Assembly: GCA_902520835.1 (NCBI GenBank)
Contig: CABYPD010000014.1
Location: 1 to 37,089, forward strand
Origin: an uncultured Bacteroidota bacterium
GTDB lineage: Bacteria; Bacteroidota; Bacteroidia; Flavobacteriales; Flavobacteriaceae
Reading direction: 5' to 3'
DNA length: 37,089 nucleotides
Shown here one piece after another: positions 17,582-25,482 of this stretch (its first letter is position 1; the number at the start of each line of letters is the position of its first letter). The notes under the pieces were generated by a model. The model ran no database searches. It had not been told where the DNA came from and saw only the letters and a list, made by a program, of their open reading frames with translations. Position numbers and translations under genes: made by a program.

Positions 17582-18115
17582 ATGAGCTATTTAGTTTTAA
17601 AAACTATACACTTGATTGCTGTTGTATGTTGGTTCGCTGGCTTGTTTTACATGGGCAGGTTATTTATTTATCATAAAGAAGCTGAATTAAAGGATAAAAG
17701 CACAAAAAAAATTCTTCAAAATCAATTTAAATTAATGGCTAACCGTTTAATGAACATAATTACATGGCCAGCAACAATAATTTCGAGTTTTTTTGGTTTT
17801 TACCTGTTGTATCAAAACCCAATATTAATTGAATTAGATTGGATGAAGGTGAAACTAGTGATAGTTTCAATATTGATTATTTATACAATTTTAACACAAG
17901 TTATTTTAAATCAATTAAATAAAAATGAAATTAAATTAAGTGATTTTTATTTAAGAATTTGGAATGAGGGTGCAACATTACTTTTAATATCTATTATTTC
18001 ATTAGCTGTTATAAAAACCTCAGTATCATGGATTAATTCAATTTTAATATTTATTGTAACAACATTGGTACTATTAATTTTAATAAGAGCATATAAATTA
18101 ATTAAAAAGGATTAA
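17582..18115 (+). CDS. hemJ: Protoporphyrinogen IX oxidase HemJ-like membrane protein
   Basis: This 177-residue protein has about four or five hydrophobic segments. I start it at the ATG four bases after the hemH stop; an in-frame TTG at 17558 inside hemH is less likely. The first helix has His10 in KTIHLIAVVCWFAGLFYMGR and Arg26. A later LDWMKVKLVIV matches the conserved tryptophan/lysine segment of HemJ (UPF0093, often annotated CopD-like). HemJ oxidises protoporphyrinogen IX to protoporphyrin IX in the inner membrane. Its place at the end of a heme operon that has no HemG or HemY supports the call. Confidence 0.88.
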   Translation: MSYLVLKTIHLIAVVCWFAGLFYMGRLFIYHKEAELKDKSTKKILQNQFKLMANRLMNIITWPATIISSFFGFYLLYQNPILIELDWMKVKLVIVSILIIYTILTQVILNQLNKNEIKLSDFYLRIWNEGATLLLISIISLAVIKTSVSWINSILIFIVTTLVLLILIRAYKLIKKD

Positions 18116-18125
18116 AATTTTGATT

Positions 18126-18725
18126 TCAAATTAGAATATAAACTGCAATAAAAAAATACATTAATGATTGTAAATATTTGAGTATTTCTTTGTTTACAAA
18201 ATTATCAAAACTAGTATTAATTTTTTCGGAAAAAATTGTCACTAAAAGAAATACAGATGTTGCTATAAACCAAAATATTAAACCCAAAATAAAAAACTGT
18301 AAATTAATACTTAGTGAATCATCGAAAATAAATCCAGGAAAGAAAGCGATAAAGAATATTGCAACCTTAGGGTTTAATAAATTCATCATCAATCCTGTTA
18401 CAAAACTATTCCTATTAAATTTATCTTCATTTTTTATATCATTTTTTAGAAAAAAAGAAGTAAAAAAAAGATACATGAAGTACATAAAACCAAAATATTT
18501 GATAATATCAAAATAAATTTCATTCGAATTTAAAATTTTGGATACTCCAAAAACTACCAATAAAGTATGAATAAACAATCCTGTAGTTAAACCAAAAGAT
18601 AACTTAAAACCCTCGATTTTTCCATGGGAAGCACTTTTAAAGAATACGTATGCTATATCAGGTCCGGGTGTAATTGTCAGAAAAAAAACTGAAAAAATAA
18701 ATGTGATAATAACGTCAATTTGCAT
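18126..18725 (-). CDS. LysE/RhtB-family amino-acid exporter
   Basis: This 199-residue inner-membrane protein has about six hydrophobic segments. It carries the family motif ITPGPDIAYVFFKSASHGKIEGF near residues 18-40 (the TPGPD core and the following basic loop). A middle segment, FVTGLMMNLLNPKVAIFF, matches the family NxxNPK signature. Members export lysine, threonine, homoserine, leucine or related solutes, and the substrate is not predictable here. It converges on hemJ with a 10-base gap and diverges from the DUF3050 gene. Confidence 0.9.
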   Translation of the reverse strand: MQIDVIITFIFSVFFLTITPGPDIAYVFFKSASHGKIEGFKLSFGLTTGLFIHTLLVVFGVSKILNSNEIYFDIIKYFGFMYFMYLFFTSFFLKNDIKNEDKFNRNSFVTGLMMNLLNPKVAIFFIAFFPGFIFDDSLSINLQFFILGLIFWFIATSVFLLVTIFSEKINTSFDNFVNKEILKYLQSLMYFFIAVYILI

Positions 18726-18775
18726 AATTTTTGCTCAGTTAAAATAATTATTTTCCTAAAAATTAATACCAATTA

Positions 18776-19585
18776 ATGAATAAAATAGACAATCTATTAA
18801 GTGAAATTTCTAAAACCAGAAATAAATTATTAAACCACACTATATATAACAAACTTAACGACATTAATTCCATATCTAAATTTATGGAAATTCATGTTTT
18901 TGCAGTATGGGATTTTATGTCTTTAACAAAATCTCTTCAAAAAATTTTAACATGTGTAGAAACACCTTGGTATCCAACGAAAGACAAAGTTTCTAGAAGA
19001 CTTATAAATGAAATAGTTTTAGGTGAAGAAAGTGATATTGATCAAAACAACAATCCTGTTAGTCATTTCGAACTTTATGTTGAGTCAATGAAAAAAATAG
19101 GTTCTGATACAAGTAAAATAAATGATTTTTTAAGTGAAATTATTGAAACTAAATCTCATAAAAAAGCTATTGAAAAGTGTTTAATACCAACTGAGATTAG
19201 CGATTTTTTAAATTTCACATTTGACACTATTGATTCAAATAAACCACACATCATTGCTAGCGTGTTTACATTTGGAAGGGAAGATCTAATCCCAGACATG
19301 TTCATAAATATTGTAAAAACCTTAAATGAAAACAATCAAACTAAAATTGGTGATCTTTTGTATTACCTTGAAAGACATATTGAGGTTGATGGTGATGAAC
19401 ATGGACCAATGGCTCTTAAAATGATTTCTGAACTTTGTCAGGATGATGATAAAAAATGGTATGAAGCTACATTAATGTCAAAAAAAGCTTTAGAAATGAG
19501 AATAAAGCTTTGGGATTACATTGAAAGTCAACTAAACTATGATCTCTCCGATTGTCTTAATACTCAAATAATCAATCTTAAGTAA
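18776..19585 (+). CDS. DUF3050 family protein, heme-oxygenase-like fold
   Basis: This 269-residue, all-helical, cytoplasmic protein has no signal peptide. It matches the DUF3050 pattern: FMEIHVFAVWDFMSL (37-50), TPWYPTKDKVSRRLINEIVLGEE (from 63), VFTFGREDLIPDMF (163-176) and HIEVDGDEHGPMAL (201-214). This family belongs to the heme-oxygenase-like superfamily. Asp205-x3-His209, with His40 and nearby glutamates, would suit a non-heme di-iron oxidase site. The substrate is unknown. It lies just beyond the heme operon, separated by the opposing LysE gene. A role in heme or tetrapyrrole turnover is tempting but is inferred only from fold and position. Its last 54 bases overlap the opposing deacetylase gene. 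Confidence 0.85.
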   Translation: MNKIDNLLSEISKTRNKLLNHTIYNKLNDINSISKFMEIHVFAVWDFMSLTKSLQKILTCVETPWYPTKDKVSRRLINEIVLGEESDIDQNNNPVSHFELYVESMKKIGSDTSKINDFLSEIIETKSHKKAIEKCLIPTEISDFLNFTFDTIDSNKPHIIASVFTFGREDLIPDMFINIVKTLNENNQTKIGDLLYYLERHIEVDGDEHGPMALKMISELCQDDDKKWYEATLMSKKALEMRIKLWDYIESQLNYDLSDCLNTQIINLK

Positions 19586-20311
19586 TCTGAATAACAATTT
19601 ATCTAAATATTTAGAACTAATTGGTCCCCAACCTTCACTGTCTAATCCATGAAGATTTAAAACAAGCCATCCTCCACTTGATTTTAAAAAATCATTTATA
19701 TATTTCTCTATATAATCATCACATAAGCCTGGGCCATGACTCCAAGCACCAATTCTTAATTTATTTTTTTTTGATGGAATTTCATTTGATAATTTATTTT
19801 TTAAATACAACCAGCCACCAGCTCTAACTGCTTTTACTTTGTTAAGTAAATATTCATCTAAAGTATAATTAGATGAATTGTATGGATAGTGAAAGACTGA
19901 ATCAGATTCGCTAAATCCATCTAAATTTATTTTAAAACTTTCCAAACATTTATCTATATTTTCAAAAGCTTGATTAAAAGATATCTTAGTCAAATTCAAA
20001 TGTTCCCAAGAATGAGGCATAATTTCATGTCCTTTAGATTTAATTTTATTCCAATCATTAAAATTTCCGAGTAAATGATTAGGCATCCACTTGGGGTCAC
20101 GATTAAAGGATTTTAGATGACCTGAAGCAATAATATTAATACTGGCTTTTAAGCCATAATTTTCAAAAATATCTGCAGTCCTGTACGATGATTTCTTAAA
20201 CCCATCGTCAAAAGTCAAAGTTAAGTAGTGAGAAATATCATTCACAAATGAATTTGAATTTAAACCTAAACTTGCAAGTGATGTTAATTTGATAAAATTT
20301 CTTCTGAACAT
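19532..20311 (-). CDS. NodB-type polysaccharide deacetylase-like protein
   Basis: This 259-residue protein begins with RRNFIKLTSLASLG, resembling a Tat or Sec export signal, so it is probably exported. NodB-fold motifs are present: TFDDG (33-37) with the catalytic and metal aspartates, and HSWEH (His100, His104) for the metal. A late LNLHG (His221) is the last motif. The arginine motif is atypical: HYPYN replaces the usual RxPxG, so the precise substrate (N-acetyl or O-acetyl sugar, or peptide) is uncertain. The 3' end overlaps the DUF3050 gene by 54 bases on the opposite strand. Confidence 0.8.
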   Translation of the reverse strand: MFRRNFIKLTSLASLGLNSNSFVNDISHYLTLTFDDGFKKSSYRTADIFENYGLKASINIIASGHLKSFNRDPKWMPNHLLGNFNDWNKIKSKGHEIMPHSWEHLNLTKISFNQAFENIDKCLESFKINLDGFSESDSVFHYPYNSSNYTLDEYLLNKVKAVRAGGWLYLKNKLSNEIPSKKNKLRIGAWSHGPGLCDDYIEKYINDFLKSSGGWLVLNLHGLDSEGWGPISSKYLDKLLFRLLKIDYLSIKTIGEIIV

Positions 20312-20390
20312 ATTTAAAATTGATAACTGATTAAAATTATAAAATTTTACATTTTAAATTATAACTATATTAGCTAGGAATTATTTTTAT

Positions 20391-21695
20391 ATGAAAAAAC
20401 TAATCCTATCAACACTTATTGTTTTTCAATCTTTAATTTCATACTCTCAGTTAGAAAATGCAAAAAGGTTTGCAAAAACAATTACTGAAAAAGATTTAAA
20501 AAAACATTTATACACATACGCTTCTGATGAATTTGAAGGAAGAAATACCGGTTCAGAAGGTCAAAAAAAAGCTGTTGAATATTTAAAAAACTTTTACATT
20601 GAAAATGATATTAAGCCCGGTGACCCTGATAAAGATTATTTTCAAAAAATGACATTAAATATTTCTAGAGGAAATGAAGGAGAAGTAGATAGTGAAAATG
20701 TGATTGCAATAATTGAAGGAACTGAAAAACCAGATGAATATTTAATTTTGACTGCTCATCTTGATCATGTTGGATATGGAAGAACTGGTTCAAGACTTAG
20801 AAAGTCGTACATAGGTGAAGTTAAGGATAGGATTCATAACGGAGCTGATGATGATGGTTCAGGCACAGTTGCAATGCTAGAAATTGCTCAAGCATTTAAA
20901 CAGGCAAGCAAAAAAGGAAAAGGACCTAAAAGAAGTATTGTTTTTTTACATGTTACTGGTGAAGAAAAGGGGCTGCTTGGTTCTGCATATTATTCCGAAA
21001 ACCCTATCTATCCTTTATCCAATACAGTAGCAAATCTAAATCTTGACATGATTGGAAGAATTGATCCAACTAGAAAAGGTGATAAGAGGGAGTATATATA
21101 CATAATAGGATCTGATCATGATAGTCAAGATCTTCATGAAATATCAGAACAAACCAACCTTCAAACTGTCAATTTAGATTTAGATTACAGATACAACGCA
21201 AAAGATGATCCTCAAAGATTTTATTATAGAAGTGATCATTATAATTTTGCAAAAAAAGGTATACCTATAATTTTTTATTTTTCAGGAACTCATGAAGATT
21301 ATCATTTGCCTAGTGATACTCCTGACAAAATTAATTACGATTTACTAGAGCTTAGATCAAAATTAATATTTTATACTGCATGGAATATTGCTAACAGAGA
21401 TCAAAGAGTTATTGTAGACCCAAAACCTGAATCAGAAATTTTTGAAATTAGTTCTGATATATTAGAAACTTATGAGGGTAAATATAGTGCAGAGGGTGTT
21501 CCACTAGTAATTGATATTTATGTTAGGAATGAAAAACTTTTTATTGAAGTTATGAATCAATCATTGGAACTCACACCAGTTTCGGAAGATAAATTTAAAA
21601 TAGAAGCAGCTAGTTTAGAATTAACATTTAATACAGACAATGGAACGATGCAGTTTAAACAAGGGCCTTATCAAATTAAACTAAGTAAACAATAA
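20391..21695 (+). CDS. M28-family zinc aminopeptidase, exported
   Basis: This 434-residue secreted peptidase has a signal peptide, residues 1-20, ending in ISYSQ. The co-catalytic zinc site of family M28 is complete. His123 lies in TAHLDHVG, the bridging aspartate in NGADDDGSGT (about 153), the catalytic pair Glu191-Glu192 in TGEEKGLLG, Asp219 in NLDMIGR, and His305 in DYHLPSDTPD. A C-terminal beta-rich extension (about 350-434, starting ILETYEGKY) resembles the DUF3471-type domain found after hydrolases. It probably trims peptides in the periplasm or outside the cell. It converges with the sulfatase gene across 36 bases that show no clear terminator. Confidence 0.93.
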   Translation: MKKLILSTLIVFQSLISYSQLENAKRFAKTITEKDLKKHLYTYASDEFEGRNTGSEGQKKAVEYLKNFYIENDIKPGDPDKDYFQKMTLNISRGNEGEVDSENVIAIIEGTEKPDEYLILTAHLDHVGYGRTGSRLRKSYIGEVKDRIHNGADDDGSGTVAMLEIAQAFKQASKKGKGPKRSIVFLHVTGEEKGLLGSAYYSENPIYPLSNTVANLNLDMIGRIDPTRKGDKREYIYIIGSDHDSQDLHEISEQTNLQTVNLDLDYRYNAKDDPQRFYYRSDHYNFAKKGIPIIFYFSGTHEDYHLPSDTPDKINYDLLELRSKLIFYTAWNIANRDQRVIVDPKPESEIFEISSDILETYEGKYSAEGVPLVIDIYVRNEKLFIEVMNQSLELTPVSEDKFKIEAASLELTFNTDNGTMQFKQGPYQIKLSKQ

Positions 21696-21731
21696 TTATT
21701 TTAAATACATTTTTTACCAACATACTTTTAA

Positions 21732-23141
21732 TTAATTATTATAATTTTCATTATAAGTTGCTTTATTAGCACCAAGATCTATTTTAATTTCATTTAATTT
21801 ACTAACCAATCTGGAAGTGATTTCTGGAAATTTATTTGAAACATCAACAGTTTCACTTAAGTCATCTCTTAAATTATATAGCTCTACCTTATTTTCCTCA
21901 TGTAATTCAACTAATTTCCAATCATTGTTTCTTAAAGCAGATCCAGGTTTCCACATACTTCCATGATAGTGTGGAAAATGCCAAAAAATAAAATCTCTTT
22001 CAATATCTTTTTTTAAAAATAAGTTTGTTAAATCTACACCGTCAATATCACTAACATTATGATTTAGATTTAGAACATTAGCTAGTGTTGGAAAAAGATC
22101 ATATGAAACCACTGGCTCTGAAATTATCTCCTTATTCTTCTGTTTTGGTAATTTGATTAATTGTGGTATTCTAATTCCACCTTCATATAACCATCCTTTT
22201 CCTGCTCTTAATGGATAAACTGAAGTTGGTGCTACTCTTCTTTGAGTTGAAAGACCGCCATTATCCGAAGTGAATACAATCAAAGTATTTTCATATAGAT
22301 TATTGTCTTTTAAAAAATTTATAATCCTACCAACATTGTAATCTGTTGCATGTACCATTGATGCATACTTAGCATTTCTTTGATTTAATAGTGTTATAGC
22401 ATCTCCTTCTTTAGCAGTTTCAGGACTAGTATTTTCATATGATTTTAATTTTTCAACATAATAATCAATAAACTCTTTATTTTCTTGAATTGGAGTATGT
22501 ACATTATAGAATGATAAAAATGCAGCAAAAGGCTTTTTAGTATCTCTATTTCTAATTAATTCTATTGTTTCTGTAGTAAGTCTATCTGTAAGATACTCTC
22601 CTTCAGGACCATCACTTAATCTAGGATTTTTGTACGGAGAATAATACCCTCCCATTGGACTCCCCTTTTCGAAGCCACCAATATTAACATCAAAGCCTTG
22701 ATCTTCTGGGTAATGACCTTCACTACCAAGATGCCATTTGCCAGAATAAAAAGTTGAATAATTATTATCTCTCAGAACTTCTGCAATAGTAGTCTCTTCA
22801 AGAGCTAATTCATTTCTATCAACAGGACCTAAAAGGGGTTTATTCTTTGGGTCTAAACCAGGAATCCAATCAGTAATATTAACACGTGCTGGATGTTTTC
22901 CAGTCATAATTGATGCTCTAGTTGGTGAACACACGGAACTAGCAGCATAGGCGTTATCGAACAACATGCTAGTTTCACTTAAATTATCAATATGAATAGT
23001 TTCATAATAATCAGACTTATTATATGAAACATCTGTCCAGCCTAAATCATCTACTAGTATAAACAATAAGTTTGGCTTTTCATTTTCATTTGAGCAAGAA
23101 AAAATTAAGATTGTAATAAAAAGGAGAGTTATTTTTTTCAT
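21732..23141 (-). CDS. Type I sulfatase, lipoprotein
   Basis: This 469-residue formylglycine-dependent sulfatase starts at the ATG at 23141, giving MKKITLLFITILIFSCS. The lipobox cysteine is Cys16, so it is anchored in a membrane. A longer frame (from 23159) would spoil the signal. The metal aspartates are in LVDDLGWTD (31-32). The modification motif is CSPTR (71-75) within ASSVCSPTRASIMTGKHP, so Cys71 must be converted to formylglycine by a maturase outside this window. HLGSEGHYPEDQGFD, VFTSDNGG and the C-terminal NDWKLVEL are standard. It likely removes sulfate from marine sulfated glycans. No SusC/D pair or glycoside hydrolase is nearby, so the glycan cannot be named. Confidence 0.93.
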   Translation of the reverse strand: MKKITLLFITILIFSCSNENEKPNLLFILVDDLGWTDVSYNKSDYYETIHIDNLSETSMLFDNAYAASSVCSPTRASIMTGKHPARVNITDWIPGLDPKNKPLLGPVDRNELALEETTIAEVLRDNNYSTFYSGKWHLGSEGHYPEDQGFDVNIGGFEKGSPMGGYYSPYKNPRLSDGPEGEYLTDRLTTETIELIRNRDTKKPFAAFLSFYNVHTPIQENKEFIDYYVEKLKSYENTSPETAKEGDAITLLNQRNAKYASMVHATDYNVGRIINFLKDNNLYENTLIVFTSDNGGLSTQRRVAPTSVYPLRAGKGWLYEGGIRIPQLIKLPKQKNKEIISEPVVSYDLFPTLANVLNLNHNVSDIDGVDLTNLFLKKDIERDFIFWHFPHYHGSMWKPGSALRNNDWKLVELHEENKVELYNLRDDLSETVDVSNKFPEITSRLVSKLNEIKIDLGANKATYNENYNN

Positions 23142-23182
23142 AGTATAATAAATATACAAATTGAAAAATATAATTGACTCTG

Positions 23183-23365
23183 TTATTGACCTATTAAATC
23201 AACTGACAAATCTATAACATCTAAACCATTAGTAATCAAATTAAATTCAATAGGATTACAACATACTTCACAATCCTCAATAAAATTTTGATTTTGAATA
23301 GATGGATCAAATAATCTACTTTGATTTTCCCAACAATAAGGACAAGTAAATTCTTTTTCTATCAT
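23183..23365 (-). CDS. CPXCG-motif cysteine-rich small protein
   Basis: This 60-residue protein starts at the ATG at 23365, directly giving MIEKEFTCPYCWE; a longer frame upstream has no support. It has two cysteine knuckles, CPYC (Cys8, Cys11) and, about 30 residues later, CEVCC. The pattern matches the small Cys-rich CPXCG family, presumed zinc-binding, with unknown function. It lies downstream of the tRNA-His terminator and has no obvious partner gene. Confidence 0.8.
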   Translation of the reverse strand: MIEKEFTCPYCWENQSRLFDPSIQNQNFIEDCEVCCNPIEFNLITNGLDVIDLSVDLIGQ

Positions 23366-23445
23366 AATAATTAAACTATGGTTTAAACTCTTGAAAAATA
23401 AGTCAACTTTCGCCACATCAATTCCAATGGTCCAAATCTATTAAA

Positions 23446-23468
23446 AAACCCCTCACAAAGAGGGGTTT
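23446..23468 (-). terminator. Intrinsic terminator after tRNA-His
   Basis: A nine-base-pair perfect hairpin (AAACCCCTC and GAGGGGTTT around a five-base loop) is followed, in the minus direction, by a run of T. It lies four bases downstream of the tRNA 3' end and is the clearest GC-rich hairpin in the window. Confidence 0.92.
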
Positions 23469-23471
23469 ATG

Positions 23472-23546
23472 GGTGGAAGACCGGTCTCGAACCGGCGACC
23501 TCCTGAACCACAATCAGGCGCTCTAACCAACTGAGCTACAACCACC
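23472..23546 (-). tRNA. tRNA-His (anticodon GTG)
   Basis: The cloverleaf is complete: D arm GCTC/GAGC, anticodon stem CCTGA/TCAGG with loop TTGTGGT (anticodon GTG), and T arm GCCGG/CCGGT around TTCGAGA. A genome-encoded G at -1 faces C73, the histidine identity element. CCA is not encoded. The acceptor stem is odd: GTGGTTG faces CTTCCAC, so positions 5-68 and 6-67 are adjacent U-U mismatches. The gene has its own promoter and terminator. Confidence 0.95.
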
Positions 23547-23561
23547 ATTTAAAATGCTCGA

Positions 23562-23592
23562 CAAATTTATATTATTTCTTCTCTTGAACAAA
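23562..23592 (-). promoter_or_regulatory. Promoter of tRNA-His (-33 and -7 elements)
   Basis: On the minus strand TTTG (23589-23592) is followed after exactly 19 bases by TAAATTTG (23562-23569), the full Bacteroidota promoter pattern, 15 bases before the tRNA 5' end. The tRNA-Glu promoter has the same spacing. Confidence 0.8.
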
Positions 23593-23608
23593 GGTTTTTT
23601 AGAAATGA

Positions 23609-24334
23609 TTATATAAAATCATTTAAAGAAGTTAAGCCGGTAGTTCTGTGAGAAATAAAACCTTCACCATGCTCAACACCAATTAACCTTCCAAAGTCGA
23701 CTGCTCTTGACTCAATAAAATCTAAAAAATTTTTTTTACTAATTGGGGTCTCTGGCTCTTTACTATTGGCATCATAAAACTGAGATCTGTAACATTTTAT
23801 TACATCCATCTTTTTCTTCATATAACCAGATATATCTAATATAAAATCTGGTTTCAAATTTTTCCATTGAATGTAATGGATAATATTTTTTGGTCTCCAA
23901 TGGGGTTGGTCATTACCTAAGTCATCAACTGTTTTGATCTTTGAAAGGCCACTTAGGAAACATGATTCAACAATTAACTTTGAAGCTTTTGGATGGTCAA
24001 TGTGTCTATCATCAGGCGCATTGCAGAAAATAAATTCTGGTTTATATTTTCTAATTATAGATATTACTTTCATTTGATGTTCAATATCATTTGTAAAAAA
24101 ACCATCTTTAAATTTTAAATTTTCTCTAATGTTAATTCCGAGTAATTTACTTGCTTCTTTAGTTTCTTTTGATCTAATTTCAGAACTTCCTCTTGTTCCT
24201 AGTTCTCCCAAAGTCAAGTCAATGACACCTACCTTTTTTCCACTATCAATTATTTTTAACAAGGCACCTGAGCATCCAAGTTCAACATCATCAGGATGAG
24301 CTCCAAAAGCTAAAAAATCAAGTTTATTTTCCAT
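23609..24334 (-). CDS. bshB1: Bacillithiol biosynthesis deacetylase BshB1
   Basis: This is a PIG-L/LmbE-family zinc deacetylase that removes the acetyl group from GlcNAc-malate in bacillithiol synthesis. The 241-residue protein has the metal motif FGAHPDDVELG (His13, Asp15, Asp16), DLTLGELGTRGS, DDRHIDHPKAS with further metal histidines, and the BshB1-type C-terminus VDFGRLIGVEHGEGF. BshA and BshC, the other steps, are not in the window. It overlaps the transsulfuration gene by 11 bases and is the last gene of a leftward operon. Confidence 0.94.
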   Translation of the reverse strand: MENKLDFLAFGAHPDDVELGCSGALLKIIDSGKKVGVIDLTLGELGTRGSSEIRSKETKEASKLLGINIRENLKFKDGFFTNDIEHQMKVISIIRKYKPEFIFCNAPDDRHIDHPKASKLIVESCFLSGLSKIKTVDDLGNDQPHWRPKNIIHYIQWKNLKPDFILDISGYMKKKMDVIKCYRSQFYDANSKEPETPISKKNFLDFIESRAVDFGRLIGVEHGEGFISHRTTGLTSLNDFI

Positions 24335-25475
24335 TTTTAATTAATGCTTTATCTAAATCTAACATTAAATCTTCAAAGTCTTCAATACCAACAGATAATC
24401 TTAATAAATTATCTGAAATACCTAATCCTCTTCTTACTTCGGGATCAATTTTCTTATGAGAAGATAATACAGGAGATGTTATAGTAGACTCAACACCCGC
24501 AAGACTCATAGTGGATTTAATAATTTTTAAATCTTTAACAAATTTAATCGGATCAATATTTGAGTTTAATTCGAATGATAACATTCCACCAAAACCATGC
24601 ATTTGAGCTTTAGCAATTGCATGATTCTTATGGTTTTCTAAACCAGGATATAAGGCTTTTGAAACAAAATTATGTTCTGATAAAAATTTTGCGAGATTTA
24701 AAGCATTATCATTTTGAGCATTAACTCTTATTTTTAGTGTTTTGATGCTTCTTTCTAACATCCATGCAGTATACTCACTAATGTTTGATCCAAAATTCAA
24801 ACCTGAACTTTTTATCAATTCAATCTTTTCTTTACTTCCGCTAACAGATCCAGCAAGAATATCACTATGACCACCTAAATATTTTGTAGCACTATGAATA
24901 ACTAAATCAATTCCAAAATCAATTGGATTTTGATTAATAGGACTTGCAAAAGTATTGTCAATTACTGATATAAGACCGTTACATTTTGCAAAATCTGAAA
25001 TTGAAGATAAATCAATAATATTTAATAATGGATTACTAGGCGATTCAACATAAATAACTTTTGAATTTTTTCTTAAAGAAGCATGCAATTTATCCTTTAC
25101 ATTAATATCAACATAAGAATGCTCTATTCCAAATTTTTTAAATTCAGTGTTAACTAAATTTATAGTACCTCCATATAACGAATCTTGAAGGATTATATGG
25201 TCACCTTTTTTAAGCAATGAAAGCATTGTAGTTGAAATTGCCCCAAGACCAGATCCGAAAAGTAGAGAAAGATCTGCATTCTCTAAGTCAGAAATTTTTT
25301 CACAGACACCCATTTGATTTGGTGTGTTGAAATACCTTGGATAAACATCACTTTCAATAAAATCATATGTTATAGATGGATATAACGGGGAAATATTACC
25401 ATGATACTTTTCGTCAATTAAATTACCTGAGTGAACACATTTAGTGCTTTTGTTGTTATTGTTGTTGTTTGACAT
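24324..25475 (-). CDS. Cys/Met-metabolism PLP enzyme (cystathionine gamma-synthase/beta-lyase-like)
   Basis: This 383-residue PLP enzyme of the transsulfuration family has FGSGLGAISTTML, DSLYGGTINLV, the PLP aspartate in VIDNTFASP (Asp173) and the Schiff-base lysine in HSATKYLGGHSD (Lys198). The C-terminal SLAGVESTITSPVLSSH is typical. Sequence alone does not separate cystathionine gamma-synthase, beta-lyase and gamma-lyase. The start is an asparagine-rich stretch encoded by an imperfect AAC/AAT repeat, and the conserved region starts at TKCVHSG. It sits between glutathione-peroxidase-like and bshB1 genes, which suggests a role in thiol or cysteine supply. Confidence 0.9.
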   Translation of the reverse strand: MSNNNNNNKSTKCVHSGNLIDEKYHGNISPLYPSITYDFIESDVYPRYFNTPNQMGVCEKISDLENADLSLLFGSGLGAISTTMLSLLKKGDHIILQDSLYGGTINLVNTEFKKFGIEHSYVDINVKDKLHASLRKNSKVIYVESPSNPLLNIIDLSSISDFAKCNGLISVIDNTFASPINQNPIDFGIDLVIHSATKYLGGHSDILAGSVSGSKEKIELIKSSGLNFGSNISEYTAWMLERSIKTLKIRVNAQNDNALNLAKFLSEHNFVSKALYPGLENHKNHAIAKAQMHGFGGMLSFELNSNIDPIKFVKDLKIIKSTMSLAGVESTITSPVLSSHKKIDPEVRRGLGISDNLLRLSVGIEDFEDLMLDLDKALIKNGK

Positions 25476-25482
25476 TTTGATT

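Noticed and set aside
18178-18516. A 112-codon open frame on the plus strand opposite the LysE-type gene
   Set aside because: It is fully antisense to a clear membrane-transporter gene, and its translation is a low-complexity Lys/Ile-rich string with no recognisable motif.
23142-23159. A longer sulfatase start six codons upstream
   Set aside because: It would place MYIYYT before a good lipoprotein signal, and the ATG at 23141 fits the signal peptide better.
25451-25475. A trinucleotide run encoding asparagines at the start of the transsulfuration enzyme, considered as a phase-variation tract
   Set aside because: The unit is three bases and imperfect, so slippage would change length but not frame, and it is near enough to background AT-rich repetition.
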